A stretch of 64,000 nt of DNA, taken from contig NZ_OZ075109.1 in NCBI RefSeq assembly GCF_964186625.1, forward strand, positions 434,001 to 498,000, read 5' to 3'. This document shows, in pieces, positions 35,063 through 44,601 of this stretch (the stretch's first letter is position 1; each line of letters begins with the position of its first letter). Origin of the DNA: Asticcacaulis sp. MM231 (GTDB lineage Bacteria; Pseudomonadota; Alphaproteobacteria; Caulobacterales; Caulobacteraceae). The translations under genes were made by a program, and so were the position numbers. The notes beneath the pieces were generated by a model. It saw only the letters and a program-made list of their open reading frames with translations, made no database searches and was not told the origin of the DNA.

Positions 35063-36688
35063 ATGCGCCAACTGACAATTCTTACCGGCCTTATATCAAT
35101 AATTTCGTTCGGTGCAGCGCACGCCGATGAGGCGCCTCAACTGCAACGGCAAGGTACTGCGACGCAACTGATCGTCGACGGTCAGCCCTTTCTTATACTG
35201 GGGGGAGAACTGGGCAATTCGACGGCCTCCGATCCGGACTATCTCAAGCCATTGTGGCCAAACCTGACCGCCATGGGGATCAACACCCTGTTTGTGCCGG
35301 TCGAATGGGATCAGATCGAGCCGGTGCAGGGCCAGTTCGATTTCCATGTCATCGATGCTGCCATAGCTCAGGCGCGCCAGAACGACACCCGCCTTGTTTT
35401 GCTGTGGTTCGGCGCATGGAAAAACTCGATGTCCACCTACGCGCCGGCTTGGGTCAAACAGAATAGCACCACCTATGCTCTGGCGCGCGACAACACCGGT
35501 GTGGCGCAAAATATTCTCAGTCCGTTTGATCCCGATAACCTGAAGGCTGATAAGACAGCCTTCGTGGCGCTGATGACACATCTCAAGGCCACGGATAGCC
35601 ACCACACGGTCATCATGGTGCAGGTCGAGAATGAAATCGGCATGTTGCCGGTCGTCAGAGACTATAGCCCCGCGGCCAATGCGGCCTATGCCGGCCAAGT
35701 TCCGACCACCCTCATCGCCTGGCTTAAGGCCCATAAGGCCAAGCTCGACCCCAAACTGGAAGCGCAGTGGGCCGCGGCTGGCTATCGCAGTCAAGGGACA
35801 TGGATCGAGGTGTTCGGCGACAGCGACGCGACCGAGGAAATTTTCCAGGCCTGGAGCTTTGCCACCTTTGTCGAGGCCGAAGCCAAAGCAGGCAAGGCAG
35901 CCTATGACCTGCCAATGTACGTCAATGCTGCGCTCAATCGCCCAGACAAGCGACCTGGAGACTATCCTAGCGCCGGCCCCTTGCCGCATCTGTTCGATAT
36001 CTGGAAGGCCGGCGCGCCCTCCATCGATATCCTGGCCATGGACCACTACTGGGCCGATTTCACCGACTGGGCGAGGCGCTTCAAGCGCTACGACAATCCC
36101 CTGCTCATCCCGGAATCCAATCAGGCCGGCTTCCATCAGGCGCCAGGCAATGCCTTCTTCGCTTTCGGCGAACTGGACGCCATGAGCTTTTCCCCCTTCT
36201 CGATCGAGAACCTGCCCAACGGCGATCCACTTATCGAAACCTACGCCACGCTGAAAAGTCTGACGCCTTTGATCCTCGCCCATCAGGGCAAGGGCACCAT
36301 GCGCGGCTTTCGCGCGCCGGTCACTCTGGATGGCAAGGTCGACGAGACGTCGCAAACCTTCGATCTCGACGGCTATCGCTTTAGCGCCAACATGATCTAT
36401 CCGTGGATGCCTAAGGATAAGCAGGACCTCGCCGCCCACGGCGGCCTGATCATCAAGACCGGCAAGAACGAGTTTATCGTCGCCGGCACCGGCATCACAC
36501 TGACCTTCAAGGACCCAAACGGCCGCGACCAGATCGGCATTGAGCAGATTGTCGAAGGTCATATGGAAGAGGGCAAGTTCATTGAGGGGCGATGGCTGAA
36601 TGGTGATCAAAGCCATCAAGGGCGTCACCTGACCATTCCGGATGGCAAGACCTCTATCTTACGGCTGAGACTTTACACCTATCGCTAA
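35063..36688 (+). CDS. GH35 beta-galactosidase with DUF5597-type C-terminal domain, exported
   Basis: 541 residues with a Sec leader (LTGLISIISFGAAHA). The barrel starts with FLILGGELGNS and contains the acid/base Glu about 191 in VQVENEIG and the nucleophile Glu about 351 in LLIPESNQ. The C-terminal third resembles the DUF5597 domain of Cellvibrio japonicus Bgl35A, a xyloglucan-active beta-galactosidase. That parallel, and the GH31 nearby, suggest removal of galactose from xyloglucan side chains. It is divergent from manD across two TTGGT-N3-ACCAA palindromes and is followed by an IclR regulator. Confidence 0.87.
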   Translation: MRQLTILTGLISIISFGAAHADEAPQLQRQGTATQLIVDGQPFLILGGELGNSTASDPDYLKPLWPNLTAMGINTLFVPVEWDQIEPVQGQFDFHVIDAAIAQARQNDTRLVLLWFGAWKNSMSTYAPAWVKQNSTTYALARDNTGVAQNILSPFDPDNLKADKTAFVALMTHLKATDSHHTVIMVQVENEIGMLPVVRDYSPAANAAYAGQVPTTLIAWLKAHKAKLDPKLEAQWAAAGYRSQGTWIEVFGDSDATEEIFQAWSFATFVEAEAKAGKAAYDLPMYVNAALNRPDKRPGDYPSAGPLPHLFDIWKAGAPSIDILAMDHYWADFTDWARRFKRYDNPLLIPESNQAGFHQAPGNAFFAFGELDAMSFSPFSIENLPNGDPLIETYATLKSLTPLILAHQGKGTMRGFRAPVTLDGKVDETSQTFDLDGYRFSANMIYPWMPKDKQDLAAHGGLIIKTGKNEFIVAGTGITLTFKDPNGRDQIGIEQIVEGHMEEGKFIEGRWLNGDQSHQGRHLTIPDGKTSILRLRLYTYR

Positions 36689-36790
36689 GGCATCTGAATG
36701 ATAATGAACCATAAGCCCCTTCATTGAAGCCTATGTCTATTTCTGAGGTTTGGGCATAGTCTGTGCACTCTTTTGAGCTTAAGGTGCATC

Positions 36791-37621
36791 ATGAGTCCTT
36801 CCCCAGAACGTCGCCCTCGCGGGCGTCCCCGCGAAGACAAATTTCAAAAGGACAGCGACGCCAAAATCAATCAGTCTCTTGAAAAAGGGCTGAACTTGCT
36901 AAAAGTTCTGTCGCATCATGATGGTCTGACCCTTACCGCGCTGGCGGACAAAGCTGGCCTTCCGGTGTCATCCACGCACCGCCTTCTAGCGACATTCGCC
37001 GCGCACGAGCTGGTCGCCTGTGACGACTTGACACAAAAATGGTCGATCGGCATCGAAGCTCTGCGCATTGGCATGGCCTTCCAGCGCCGCAACAAGATTC
37101 TGGTTGCTGCACGCCCCCTTATGACGGAATTGATGGAAGCGACTGGCGAGACCGTCAACATGGCGATGCTCGACGGTTATGAGATTGTCTTTGTCTCGCA
37201 GGTAGAATGTCAGGAGCCTATTCGCGCTTTCTTTCGTATAGGAGAGCGACGTGCAATTCATGCTTCTGGTATCGGCAAAGCCCTGCTGGCAGAAATGGCA
37301 GCGTCACGCATCGATATTTTTCTCAACTCCCATGCCCTGACACGTTTTACAGCCGCCACAATAACAGAACCGCGTGATTTGCGCGAAAATCTCGCTCGGA
37401 TCCGAGAACGCGGTTGGTCCATCGATGATGAAGAAGCCAATCCAGGCATGCGGTGCGTGGCAGCGGCCGTCTTCAATGAGTTTGGCGAGGCGCGTGCTGG
37501 CATTTCCCTCTCCGGGCCGAGCACACGGCTCACAGCAGACCGTTTATCCGAACTGGGTCTCAAAGTGCGGGAAACCGCCGACCGTCTCTCAAAACTCACC
37601 GGTGGCCACCTCCTAGCATAA
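36791..37621 (+). CDS. IclR-family transcriptional regulator
   Basis: 276 residues. A basic N-terminal tail (RRPRGRPRED) precedes a winged helix-turn-helix (about 30-90, LTALADKAGLPVSSTHRLLATF). The IclR effector domain follows (about 105-270), with the typical ASGIGKALLAEM and GWSIDDEEANPGMRCVAAAVF. The ATG at 36791 has AAGG at 8 bases; a TTG at 36773 is less likely. IclR proteins sense small aromatic or sugar-acid metabolites. Its place between GH35 and GH31 genes suggests control of this island, perhaps sensing a uronate or galactonate product, but no target is shown. The 215-base gap after it shows no feature. Confidence 0.9.
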   Translation: MSPSPERRPRGRPREDKFQKDSDAKINQSLEKGLNLLKVLSHHDGLTLTALADKAGLPVSSTHRLLATFAAHELVACDDLTQKWSIGIEALRIGMAFQRRNKILVAARPLMTELMEATGETVNMAMLDGYEIVFVSQVECQEPIRAFFRIGERRAIHASGIGKALLAEMAASRIDIFLNSHALTRFTAATITEPRDLRENLARIRERGWSIDDEEANPGMRCVAAAVFNEFGEARAGISLSGPSTRLTADRLSELGLKVRETADRLSKLTGGHLLA

Positions 37622-37836
37622 ACCTAAATCACACATCAGAGTATCGAGATTGATAACCGGCTGTTCAAGCACGACCAGAGTTCAAACCCTTGCCAAACGA
37701 ACGACCATCGTACCCATAATCGTTTAAAAATACCGCATCTTCTTCGAATTGAGCACTCAGATCACAATTGAAAGCGGGACCGCAAGGTTCCCGCGTCAAG
37801 CGTTTGAGGATACCGGCTATCCTTCGACACCTGACG

Positions 37837-40476
37837 TCATTTCGGCAAAGTGACGGAAATCTTTGTCCCGTTATAGTCAAGCACCACGCCGCCCGTAAAC
37901 GCTAAAGGCGTTTGTTCAGGTCCCACCAAATGAACCCGAAAACGTCTGGTCTCTAACATGCCGGGAAACTGGCCTTCACGATCCCCGATAGTGAAATGCC
38001 GACGGACTTCGTTCCACGACATGGGGATGCGCGCGCAGGCTTTTTTCTCGTAATCGTAGGTCAAGCCGTCGTCTTCGTAGAGTGTGAACGCACCATCCTG
38101 CCCCGGACAGACAAACAGGTCGATATCCTCGCGTCGGATATTCGCTGTAGATTGCACGACGGGCCCGAGCGGGATGATCGCGCCCGCGGGCATGTGCAGG
38201 GGAATGTGGTCGATTGGCGTCGCAATATCATGGCGTTGTCCGCCGGCGCGACGTTCACCACTCCAGGCGTCAAACCATCCGCCTTGCCTTTGCGGCAAAT
38301 AGACCGGCCAACGCGCGACACCCGGTTCCAGCACGGGCGCAACATGCAGCGCCGAGCCAAACATATAGCTGTGAGACTGATCCAGCGCCTGCGGGTCGTG
38401 GGCAAAATCAAACACCAGAGGTCGGATAATCGGCGTGCCTGTGCGATGGGTCGCAGCGGCTAAGCTATAGGTATAGGGCAGCAGCCTGTAACGTAACTCA
38501 AGGAAGGCCCGCGAAAGGGTCTCGACCGTGTCGCCGTAGCGCCAGAACTCCGTATTGGTCATATAGCCGTGGACGCGTTGAAGCGGCAGGAAGGTGGCGT
38601 ATTGAAACCAGCGGATGAAGCGTTCGTGGTAGGCGGGATCGCTGTACTGGCCCTCACCGGGCCGGAAAAAGCCGCCCGCATCGACGGTCCAGTAAGGATA
38701 GCCCGCCGCCGCCATGTTCAGGCCCGCGGGGATCTGCCGCTTCAGGGTCTCCCAATCATGGCCGATGTCCCCTGACCAGGTTGCTGCGGCATATCTTTGC
38801 TGACCGAGAAAGGCTGATCGCGTCAGGACCATGACGCGGCGGTCGGGGAAGTCCCGCCTGTGTCCCTCATAGACGGTGCGCGCCACCTGAACCGGATAGA
38901 TGAGGCGGACTCGCTCACCCGCACCGCCCGCGGTTTCGCGGCCATCCAGATCGTCGTTTTCCGGTTCAGTCGCGTCCTGCCACCAGGCGTCAATACCCAG
39001 CGCGGCCAGTTTTTGACTCTGGTTCTGCCAGTAGAAGGCCGCTGCCTTCGGATTGAAAAAGTCGACCCAATCGGTCTTCGGAATGTAAAAGCCCTGACGT
39101 TCAACCTCCTTGCCAAGCAAGGTATCGCGCGAAATTTTCGACCAGACGGATAGCATGAAACGCATGTCCATGCCGTGAAGGTTTCGCACCAGCGCGGCAG
39201 GATCCGGGTAGTGATCTTCATCGAACTGCATGGCGTTCCAGCCGTGCTTGCCCCAGTATTGCCAGTCTTGAACCATGATATCGACCGGCAGCTTGCGTTT
39301 GCGAAACTCGGCCGCCGTCTCCAAGATTTCGTCTGAAGAATGAAACCGCTCCCGGCAATGGATGTAGCCATAGGCCCATAGCGGCATCATCGGCGTTTCA
39401 CCGGTAAGCGCTCGATACCCCGCCATCACTTCGGCCGCTTCGGGGCCAGCAATCACTACATAGTCAAGGGAGTTTGCCACAGTTGAGCGCCATACGGTCT
39501 GATCGCGTACGGGATCGAAGCGGAGGGACGGTGCGTCCTCCTCATTGGCCACCACCTTGATGTCATGCGATCCAGCCGATAGGTCCGTGATGAAACTGGC
39601 CGTCGGCGGCAGCCACAGATTGCTGAAATCGCAACAGGCGACGCCGTCGATTTCCACATAGTGACGCGAGGCCATCTTGCGACCGATATCGAGCATGAAG
39701 GCAAAGCGTCCTGTCTCTTCAACATCAAAACGGCCCGTATAGGTCGCCATGCGCCGCATCACCTGCGCGTTGCCGCCGGCGGTCGTGACATTGGCGCTTT
39801 CCACCTTTGCTTCAACGTCGACCCGTTTCAGAGCAATCGGGCGGGAGGGCGGGTTAAGCTCGCTCATGCCGGTATTATGCCACAGCAAGCCATAACCCTT
39901 GCTCGACAGGACGAACGGCAGGCTGATCTGGGTATTGACCTGCGTCAGCCGCCTGGGCAAGCCACGGATATTGAGATAACCATCCTGGAAGCATCCCGTC
40001 CCGAAAAGGCGTTCGTCAGCCGGCGATTGAAAGGTCTGCTCGGCCACAAACGTTGGCTGGCCTCTGACGGTTGAGGGCGTCAGCCGCCTTGCCGACTCCT
40101 GCAACAGAACCTTGCCCGACGCATCAAGAAAGCTCAGGGTTTCGGTTTGATCGTTCCAGTCGCAGATGAGATGCAGAAGGCGAAGCTTTCGTCCCTGACG
40201 GGTCTGCGTGACGCGAACCCGGGGCTTGGAGGCCTGCGCCAACAGGATGGAACTTGTTGCTTCGGCAAGGCGCGATGAGGGAACAAACCGGACGCGAAAA
40301 GCGCGATCTGTCAAGGCTATCACCTCAAGCGATCCACCGGGCACTGCGGAGACAAAGTCGGGCGGGCTGTGCGTGACGGCCAGCAGATCGCCGACAGAAA
40401 AAGCCGCCGCGGCGGTTGCGGCGCCGGCCATCAACACGTGCCTGCGGTTAAGCGCAAGAGGCTTCGGCGTCTGCAT
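37837..40476 (-). CDS. GH31 alpha-glycosidase with PA14 domain, probable alpha-xylosidase, exported
   Basis: 879 residues. The leader NRRHVLMAGAATAAAAFSVG is Tat-like. The order is an N-terminal beta domain, a PA14-like insert (about 245-335, TYTGRFDVEETGRFAFMLD) and a catalytic barrel. The nucleophile Asp501 lies in WWQDATEPE and the acid/base Asp570 in WSGDIGHDW, followed by proximal and distal sandwich domains. A PA14 insert is known from the Cellvibrio japonicus xyloglucan alpha-xylosidase Xyl31A, so alpha-xylosidase is favoured over alpha-glucosidase. It stands alone on the minus strand, divergent from the esterase gene. Confidence 0.88.
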   Translation of the reverse strand: MQTPKPLALNRRHVLMAGAATAAAAFSVGDLLAVTHSPPDFVSAVPGGSLEVIALTDRAFRVRFVPSSRLAEATSSILLAQASKPRVRVTQTRQGRKLRLLHLICDWNDQTETLSFLDASGKVLLQESARRLTPSTVRGQPTFVAEQTFQSPADERLFGTGCFQDGYLNIRGLPRRLTQVNTQISLPFVLSSKGYGLLWHNTGMSELNPPSRPIALKRVDVEAKVESANVTTAGGNAQVMRRMATYTGRFDVEETGRFAFMLDIGRKMASRHYVEIDGVACCDFSNLWLPPTASFITDLSAGSHDIKVVANEEDAPSLRFDPVRDQTVWRSTVANSLDYVVIAGPEAAEVMAGYRALTGETPMMPLWAYGYIHCRERFHSSDEILETAAEFRKRKLPVDIMVQDWQYWGKHGWNAMQFDEDHYPDPAALVRNLHGMDMRFMLSVWSKISRDTLLGKEVERQGFYIPKTDWVDFFNPKAAAFYWQNQSQKLAALGIDAWWQDATEPENDDLDGRETAGGAGERVRLIYPVQVARTVYEGHRRDFPDRRVMVLTRSAFLGQQRYAAATWSGDIGHDWETLKRQIPAGLNMAAAGYPYWTVDAGGFFRPGEGQYSDPAYHERFIRWFQYATFLPLQRVHGYMTNTEFWRYGDTVETLSRAFLELRYRLLPYTYSLAAATHRTGTPIIRPLVFDFAHDPQALDQSHSYMFGSALHVAPVLEPGVARWPVYLPQRQGGWFDAWSGERRAGGQRHDIATPIDHIPLHMPAGAIIPLGPVVQSTANIRREDIDLFVCPGQDGAFTLYEDDGLTYDYEKKACARIPMSWNEVRRHFTIGDREGQFPGMLETRRFRVHLVGPEQTPLAFTGGVVLDYNGTKISVTLPK

Positions 40477-40978
40477 GTTCCATCCCTTTTATAATTATCG
40501 GGCATTGGTCTGGCGCACTGATCGAACCAGAGGCCTTTCGTACCCGTCCAGGCTTTTCGCCTCGGTTGTTTATAGGCATGACAATCGCACACTGGCCTTG
40601 AGTGTCAAATATGAAATTAACTTTCGCAAAGCTTTCTGCGTGTGATTGATCCGGCCCTTTGATTGTGCATGACCACCGGTAAAAGCACCTTTACAAATAT
40701 AAAATGTCTGAGTTAATCTCGGTGGCGACATTGCCTTAGCTTCAAGGCATCTACACCGCGTGTATGACAGCGTTCCGGTTGCTCGGTACTAAACCGTACC
40801 TCAGGCCGCCCGTTACCTAAACCTGGCCCGTCATGGATTGCGCTCCAGAGACCTATGATGCGGCAGATCCTAAAAGATAAGCCTATAAGGCAAACACAAC
40901 AGGAAGATGACATGCGCTTCAGGCATTTTATCTATCCGACAGGCAAAGTGGCCACTAGCGCCACATAAGGAAACCGAC
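40477..40978. other. Intergenic region between divergent GH31 and esterase genes
   Basis: This 502-base gap should contain promoters in both directions. It includes a GGTAC/GTACC short hairpin near 40785 and a TGTCAAAT half-site near 40602 that resembles the palindrome at 61976. No ORF, RNA or clear operator is supported. Confidence 0.5.
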
Positions 40979-42043
40979 ATGAAAATCTCTACTCTCACCG
41001 CGTTTTTGCTGCTATCCGCCGCACCCGTTTACGCTCAGCAGCCCGCCCCTCCCCCCACTGTTGTACCGCCGGTCGTCGCTGGCGCCGCGCCGGTCATCGT
41101 GGAAAAAATCAAGGTCCACAGCCCGGCCCTGGAAGGCAATCTGGAAGGGGAATCGGCGGATCGTGACGTTATCGTCTACCTGCCGCCCGATTATAAGAGC
41201 CACCCGGAAAAGCGCTATCCCGTGGTCTATGCCCTGCACGGCTATTCGATCAGCCATGAGATGTGGTCGAATGAGATCAAGACCCCACAGACGATTGAGG
41301 GCGCCTTCGCCACCGGCACCAAGGATATGATCGTGGTGCTCCCTAACTCTCGCACCCTGCATAACGGCTCGATGTATTCCAACTCGCCGACCGTGGGCAA
41401 TTTCGAGGGTTTCATCGCGCATGATCTGGTGGCCTATATCGACGCGCATTACCGCACCATCGCCAACCGCACGAGCCGGGGTTTGGCCGGTCACTCCATG
41501 GGTGGATATGGCACCACACGCATTGGCATGAAATATCCAGAGGTCTTCAGCGCCCTCTACATCATGAGCCCGTGCTGCATGTCGGCGCGCGAAGCGCCAC
41601 CGGCCGAAGCGCTGAAAGCCATCGAAGCGGTTAAGACCCCCGAAGACGCCACCAAGCTGGGGTGGGGCGAACGCGCGACGCTGGCCACCGCCGCCGCCTG
41701 GTCGCCAAATCCCAAGAACCCGCCGCTCTATCTCGATCTGCCCGTCAAGAACGGCCAGCCGCAGCCGGACATCCTGGCCAAATGGGCCGCCAACGCGCCC
41801 CTGGCGATGATCGACCAGTATATTTCCAACCTGCGCCAATATCACGCCATCTCAATGGACGTCGGCGATCAGGATGGTCTGAAAACCGATACCACGAAGC
41901 TGCACGAAACACTCGACAATTACGGGATCGCCAACGGTTTTGAAATTTACAGCGGCAATCACGTCAGCAATGTCGCCGATCGCTTTCAGAACCATGTGCT
42001 GCCCTTCTTCGGAAAGAACCTGGTCTTCGACAGTAAAAAGTAA
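40979..42043 (+). CDS. CE1-like esterase (alpha/beta hydrolase), exported
   Basis: 354 residues with a Sec leader (LTAFLLLSAAPVYAQ) and a proline-rich linker before the hydrolase domain. The nucleophile Ser173 lies in GHSMGGYG. YPVVYALHGYS provides the oxyanion region, and the catalytic His is probably in YSGNHVSNVADRF near the end. The family includes feruloyl and acetyl-xylan esterases as well as S-formylglutathione hydrolase; the leader and CAZyme context favour a hemicellulose esterase. The start at 40979 has AAGG at 8 bases, and the longer frame to 40907 is rejected. Parts of its 3' end and downstream hairpin are duplicated at 44515-44593. Confidence 0.85.
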   Translation: MKISTLTAFLLLSAAPVYAQQPAPPPTVVPPVVAGAAPVIVEKIKVHSPALEGNLEGESADRDVIVYLPPDYKSHPEKRYPVVYALHGYSISHEMWSNEIKTPQTIEGAFATGTKDMIVVLPNSRTLHNGSMYSNSPTVGNFEGFIAHDLVAYIDAHYRTIANRTSRGLAGHSMGGYGTTRIGMKYPEVFSALYIMSPCCMSAREAPPAEALKAIEAVKTPEDATKLGWGERATLATAAAWSPNPKNPPLYLDLPVKNGQPQPDILAKWAANAPLAMIDQYISNLRQYHAISMDVGDQDGLKTDTTKLHETLDNYGIANGFEIYSGNHVSNVADRFQNHVLPFFGKNLVFDSKK

Positions 42044-42064
42044 ATCGCCGTCGCAGATGGAAGC

Positions 42065-42088
42065 GGGCCGCTCCGGTTGGAACGGCCC
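42065..42088 (+). terminator. Stem-loop after the esterase gene
   Basis: GGGCCG-C-TCC pairs with GGA-A-CGGCCC around a GGTT loop, shortly after the esterase stop at 42043. There is no T-run. A closely similar hairpin with T6 occurs at 44567-44601, so this one may be a decayed terminator. Confidence 0.5.
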
Positions 42089-42235
42089 ATCACATCCCTC
42101 GCTGACTCGGGCAAGGTGGTTCGAAGTTGGCCAAGGCCGGCTTACAAACAGGACATGATCTTGGTGCATTTTAAGGTTGCCATCAATGCGCAACCATGAT
42201 GACATAGATTTAAAATAACAATCAGGGGGAATTAT

Positions 42236-44486
42236 ATGTATAGGTTGACCGCCACGCTGGCTGTCGTCATGATTTTGGCAGTTCCAGCGGCTATGGCTCA
42301 GACGGCGCCAGAAGATGCCACAGAGGTCGTCGTCAAGGGCGCCATCCGCCCCAAACTGGCCGAAGAGGCGTCGCCTCCGCCCCTTGAAGTGTTTACGCAA
42401 TCCCCGCGCGTCGAACACATCGCCCTGTCCTCAGATGGCAGCCGCTTCGCCTTCGTCACGCGCAAAGGCGGTCAACGTCTTCTGACAACGTACAAAGTGA
42501 TCGATGGCAGCAATCAGGCGATTAAGCTGAGTGAAGACCCCATTTCAGCGATCACATGGTTTGGCAATGACCATATTATATTGTCGGCGACTGAGACCGC
42601 CCTCCGCAGCACTTGCCCGTCGGGCTCAGGTCAAAGCTTTAAAGCGGCTCAGGCTCTGTCGGATTTGGCATATCGTATTGATGCTGAAGCCCCAACCTTT
42701 TCCGACGGCCAGAATAAACCCCACGAGGGCATTACTGGAACATTGATCTCACATGCCATAACCCCGCCGGCCTGTGCTGATTACGGCGTGCGGTCGCACG
42801 ACGCGGGAACGATCGTCGATTTACGAACCAAGCAATCCATCAGCCTGGGCGCTAAGATGGCAGGCGACTATGACCATATGGCGCTGGGTCTGCCCAAGCC
42901 GGTGATGGTTGACGGTAAGCTTGCGCTCGTTGGCCCCTTCCTCGAACTGCGCGACAAATCGATTGCCGGCCAGGTGGCGCAGCGTGCCTATCTGTGGCGG
43001 GTCGATCCCGAGACCGGCCGGGGCCGCATCATCGATGACCATGGCGGAGACCTCGATCGCATTGGCAGCTATGTCGATGACTGGCTGACCGATGAGACCG
43101 GACAACCCACCGTCAGGGCGCTCTACACCTATCTCGATGAGACCTTCAGCATCGAGATGAGAAAGTCCGGCAAGTGGACGCCGATTCTCAAGCGCAAGAT
43201 CGACGCCAAGGCGCATACCTTTGCGCCGTTTCTGGCAGGGTTAGGCCGCGACGGCCAGTCCCTGCTGATCCTCGATGTGGCCATTGGTAGCGATGGCCAG
43301 CGCCGCTTCCACTATTACGAGTTGTCGGCCGATGGCAAGCTGTCCGAAGCGCTCGATAGCGGCGACGCCACCCGCGACCGGCCGCTCTTCGATCCGCAGA
43401 CCGGCGCCCTGTCAGGCTTCGCCCACGATGGCGAAATCACCACCTACACCTTCTTCGATCCTGATCTCGCCGAGGTCTACAAGCACGCCGTCGATACCGC
43501 GCCGGGTCAGGCCGTTCGCGTCGTCGCCACCGCGCGCGATCCGCATCAGATGATCCTGTTCAATCAGGGCGGTGATGATCCGGGTTCGTGGCACTATTAC
43601 GATTTCGCCACCGGCAAGCGCGTCGATATCGGCAGCCAGTATCCGTCGGTGCCGGCGGAATGGGTGGCGTCGCAGCGGCCGGTCCGTTACACGGCGGCCG
43701 ATGGCCTGGAGGTCCGCGCCCTGATCACCCTGCCGCCGCAGGGCGAGGCGAAGAACCGGCCGCTGGTCGTGCTGCCGCATGACGGTCCGCTTGGCCACGA
43801 TGCACGTGGCTTTGACGGGCTGGCACAGGCCATGGCGTCACGCGGCTATGTCGTGCTGCAACCGAACTACCGCGGTTCCGATGGCTATGGCGCCGCCCTG
43901 ACCGAAGCCGGCAAGGGCGAATGGTCGGGCCGAAATCTTGAGCGACATGGCCGATGGCGTGCGCTATCTCGCCAGGCAAGGTCTGGTCGATCCCAAGCGC
44001 GTCTGCATCGCCGGCGAGGGCTATGGCGGCTACGCGGCGCTGGCCGGTGCGCAAAGCGGCAGCCCGTATCGCTGCGCCATCGCCATCAACGGCATTGCCG
44101 ATCCTGATGACTATCTGAAGAGCGCGAAGCAAAACGCCGTGGCCGACGAGATCGCCGCGCTCAAGGCCGATCCGACGCAACCGCGCGCCTTCCGCGCCGA
44201 TGCCAACTCGCCGGCCCTGGCTCAGCGCTACTTCGGCAGCCAGACGCCTGCGGCCATCACGGCGGCGGCGGTCCGCACGCCGGTGCTGCTGGTGCACAGC
44301 CAATACGACAAGACCGTACCGGCCAGCCAGAGCCGCACTTTGCGCGATGCCCTGCAGAAGGCCGACAAGCCGGTCACCTATGTCGAACTGGCTGATTGCG
44401 GCCATGACCTCGCCACCGAGGCCTGCCGCCTTGGCACAGCCCAAGCCGTGGTCGATTTCCTGGCTATCAACAACCCCGCAAAGTAG
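42236..44486 (+). pseudogene. S9-family (prolyl oligopeptidase-like) protein, frameshifted and lacking the nucleophile Ser
   Basis: A Sec leader (TLAVVMILAVPAAMAQ) precedes a beta-propeller-like domain (to about 480) and an alpha/beta hydrolase domain. The frame entered at 42236 leaves the family after GEWSGR. Removing one A from AAA at 43933-43935 restores ILSDMADGVRYLARQGLVDP and runs to a stop at 44486, about 749 residues. In the restored protein the nucleophile motif usually written GxSYGGYA reads GEGYGGYAA, with Gly for Ser. The Asp (HSQYDKTVP) and His (CGHDL) remain. Loss of Ser plus the frameshift suggests a decaying gene or pseudo-enzyme. It is flanked by a partial duplication of the esterase 3' end. 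Confidence 0.8.
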
Positions 44487-44514
44487 GCTGTAATTTCACA
44501 TTGGCTGAAGTGTC

Positions 44515-44593
44515 GCCAACGGATTGGAATTTACAGCGGCAATCACGTCAATCCTTGCAGATGGAAAGCGGGCCGCTCCAGTTGGAACGGCCC
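44515..44593 (+). repeat. Remnant of a second esterase gene 3' end
   Basis: 44515-44550 matches 41930-41966 inside the esterase gene (GCCAACGG then TTTACAGCGGCAATCACGTC), with one missing base and two changes. 44557-44593 matches 42053-42088, the hairpin downstream of that gene. The roughly 85 bases between these blocks in the first copy are missing here. This is debris of a duplication spanning or flanking the S9 gene. Confidence 0.75.
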
Positions 44594-44601
44594 GCTTTTT
44601 T
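44567..44601. terminator. Rho-independent terminator between convergent S9 and GH51 genes
   Basis: AGCGGGCCG pairs perfectly with CGGCCCGCT, then one C/A mismatch and TCC/GGA close an AGTT loop. T6 follows at 44596-44601. The T-run overlaps the stop of the convergent GH51 gene. Plus-strand use is clear, and minus-strand use is possible through AAA on the other side. Confidence 0.85.

Noticed and set aside
35096..36628. 510-residue minus-strand ORF
   Set aside because: It is the antisense shadow of the GH35 gene, has no ribosome-binding site and shows no family-like motif.
40208..40645. 145-residue plus-strand ORF across the GH31 start
   Set aside because: Mostly antisense to the GH31 leader and promoter; no ribosome-binding site or recognisable domain.
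43920..43960. Programmed frameshifting in the S9 gene
   Set aside because: There is no slippery heptamer or downstream structure, and three other genes show the same one-base insertion pattern.
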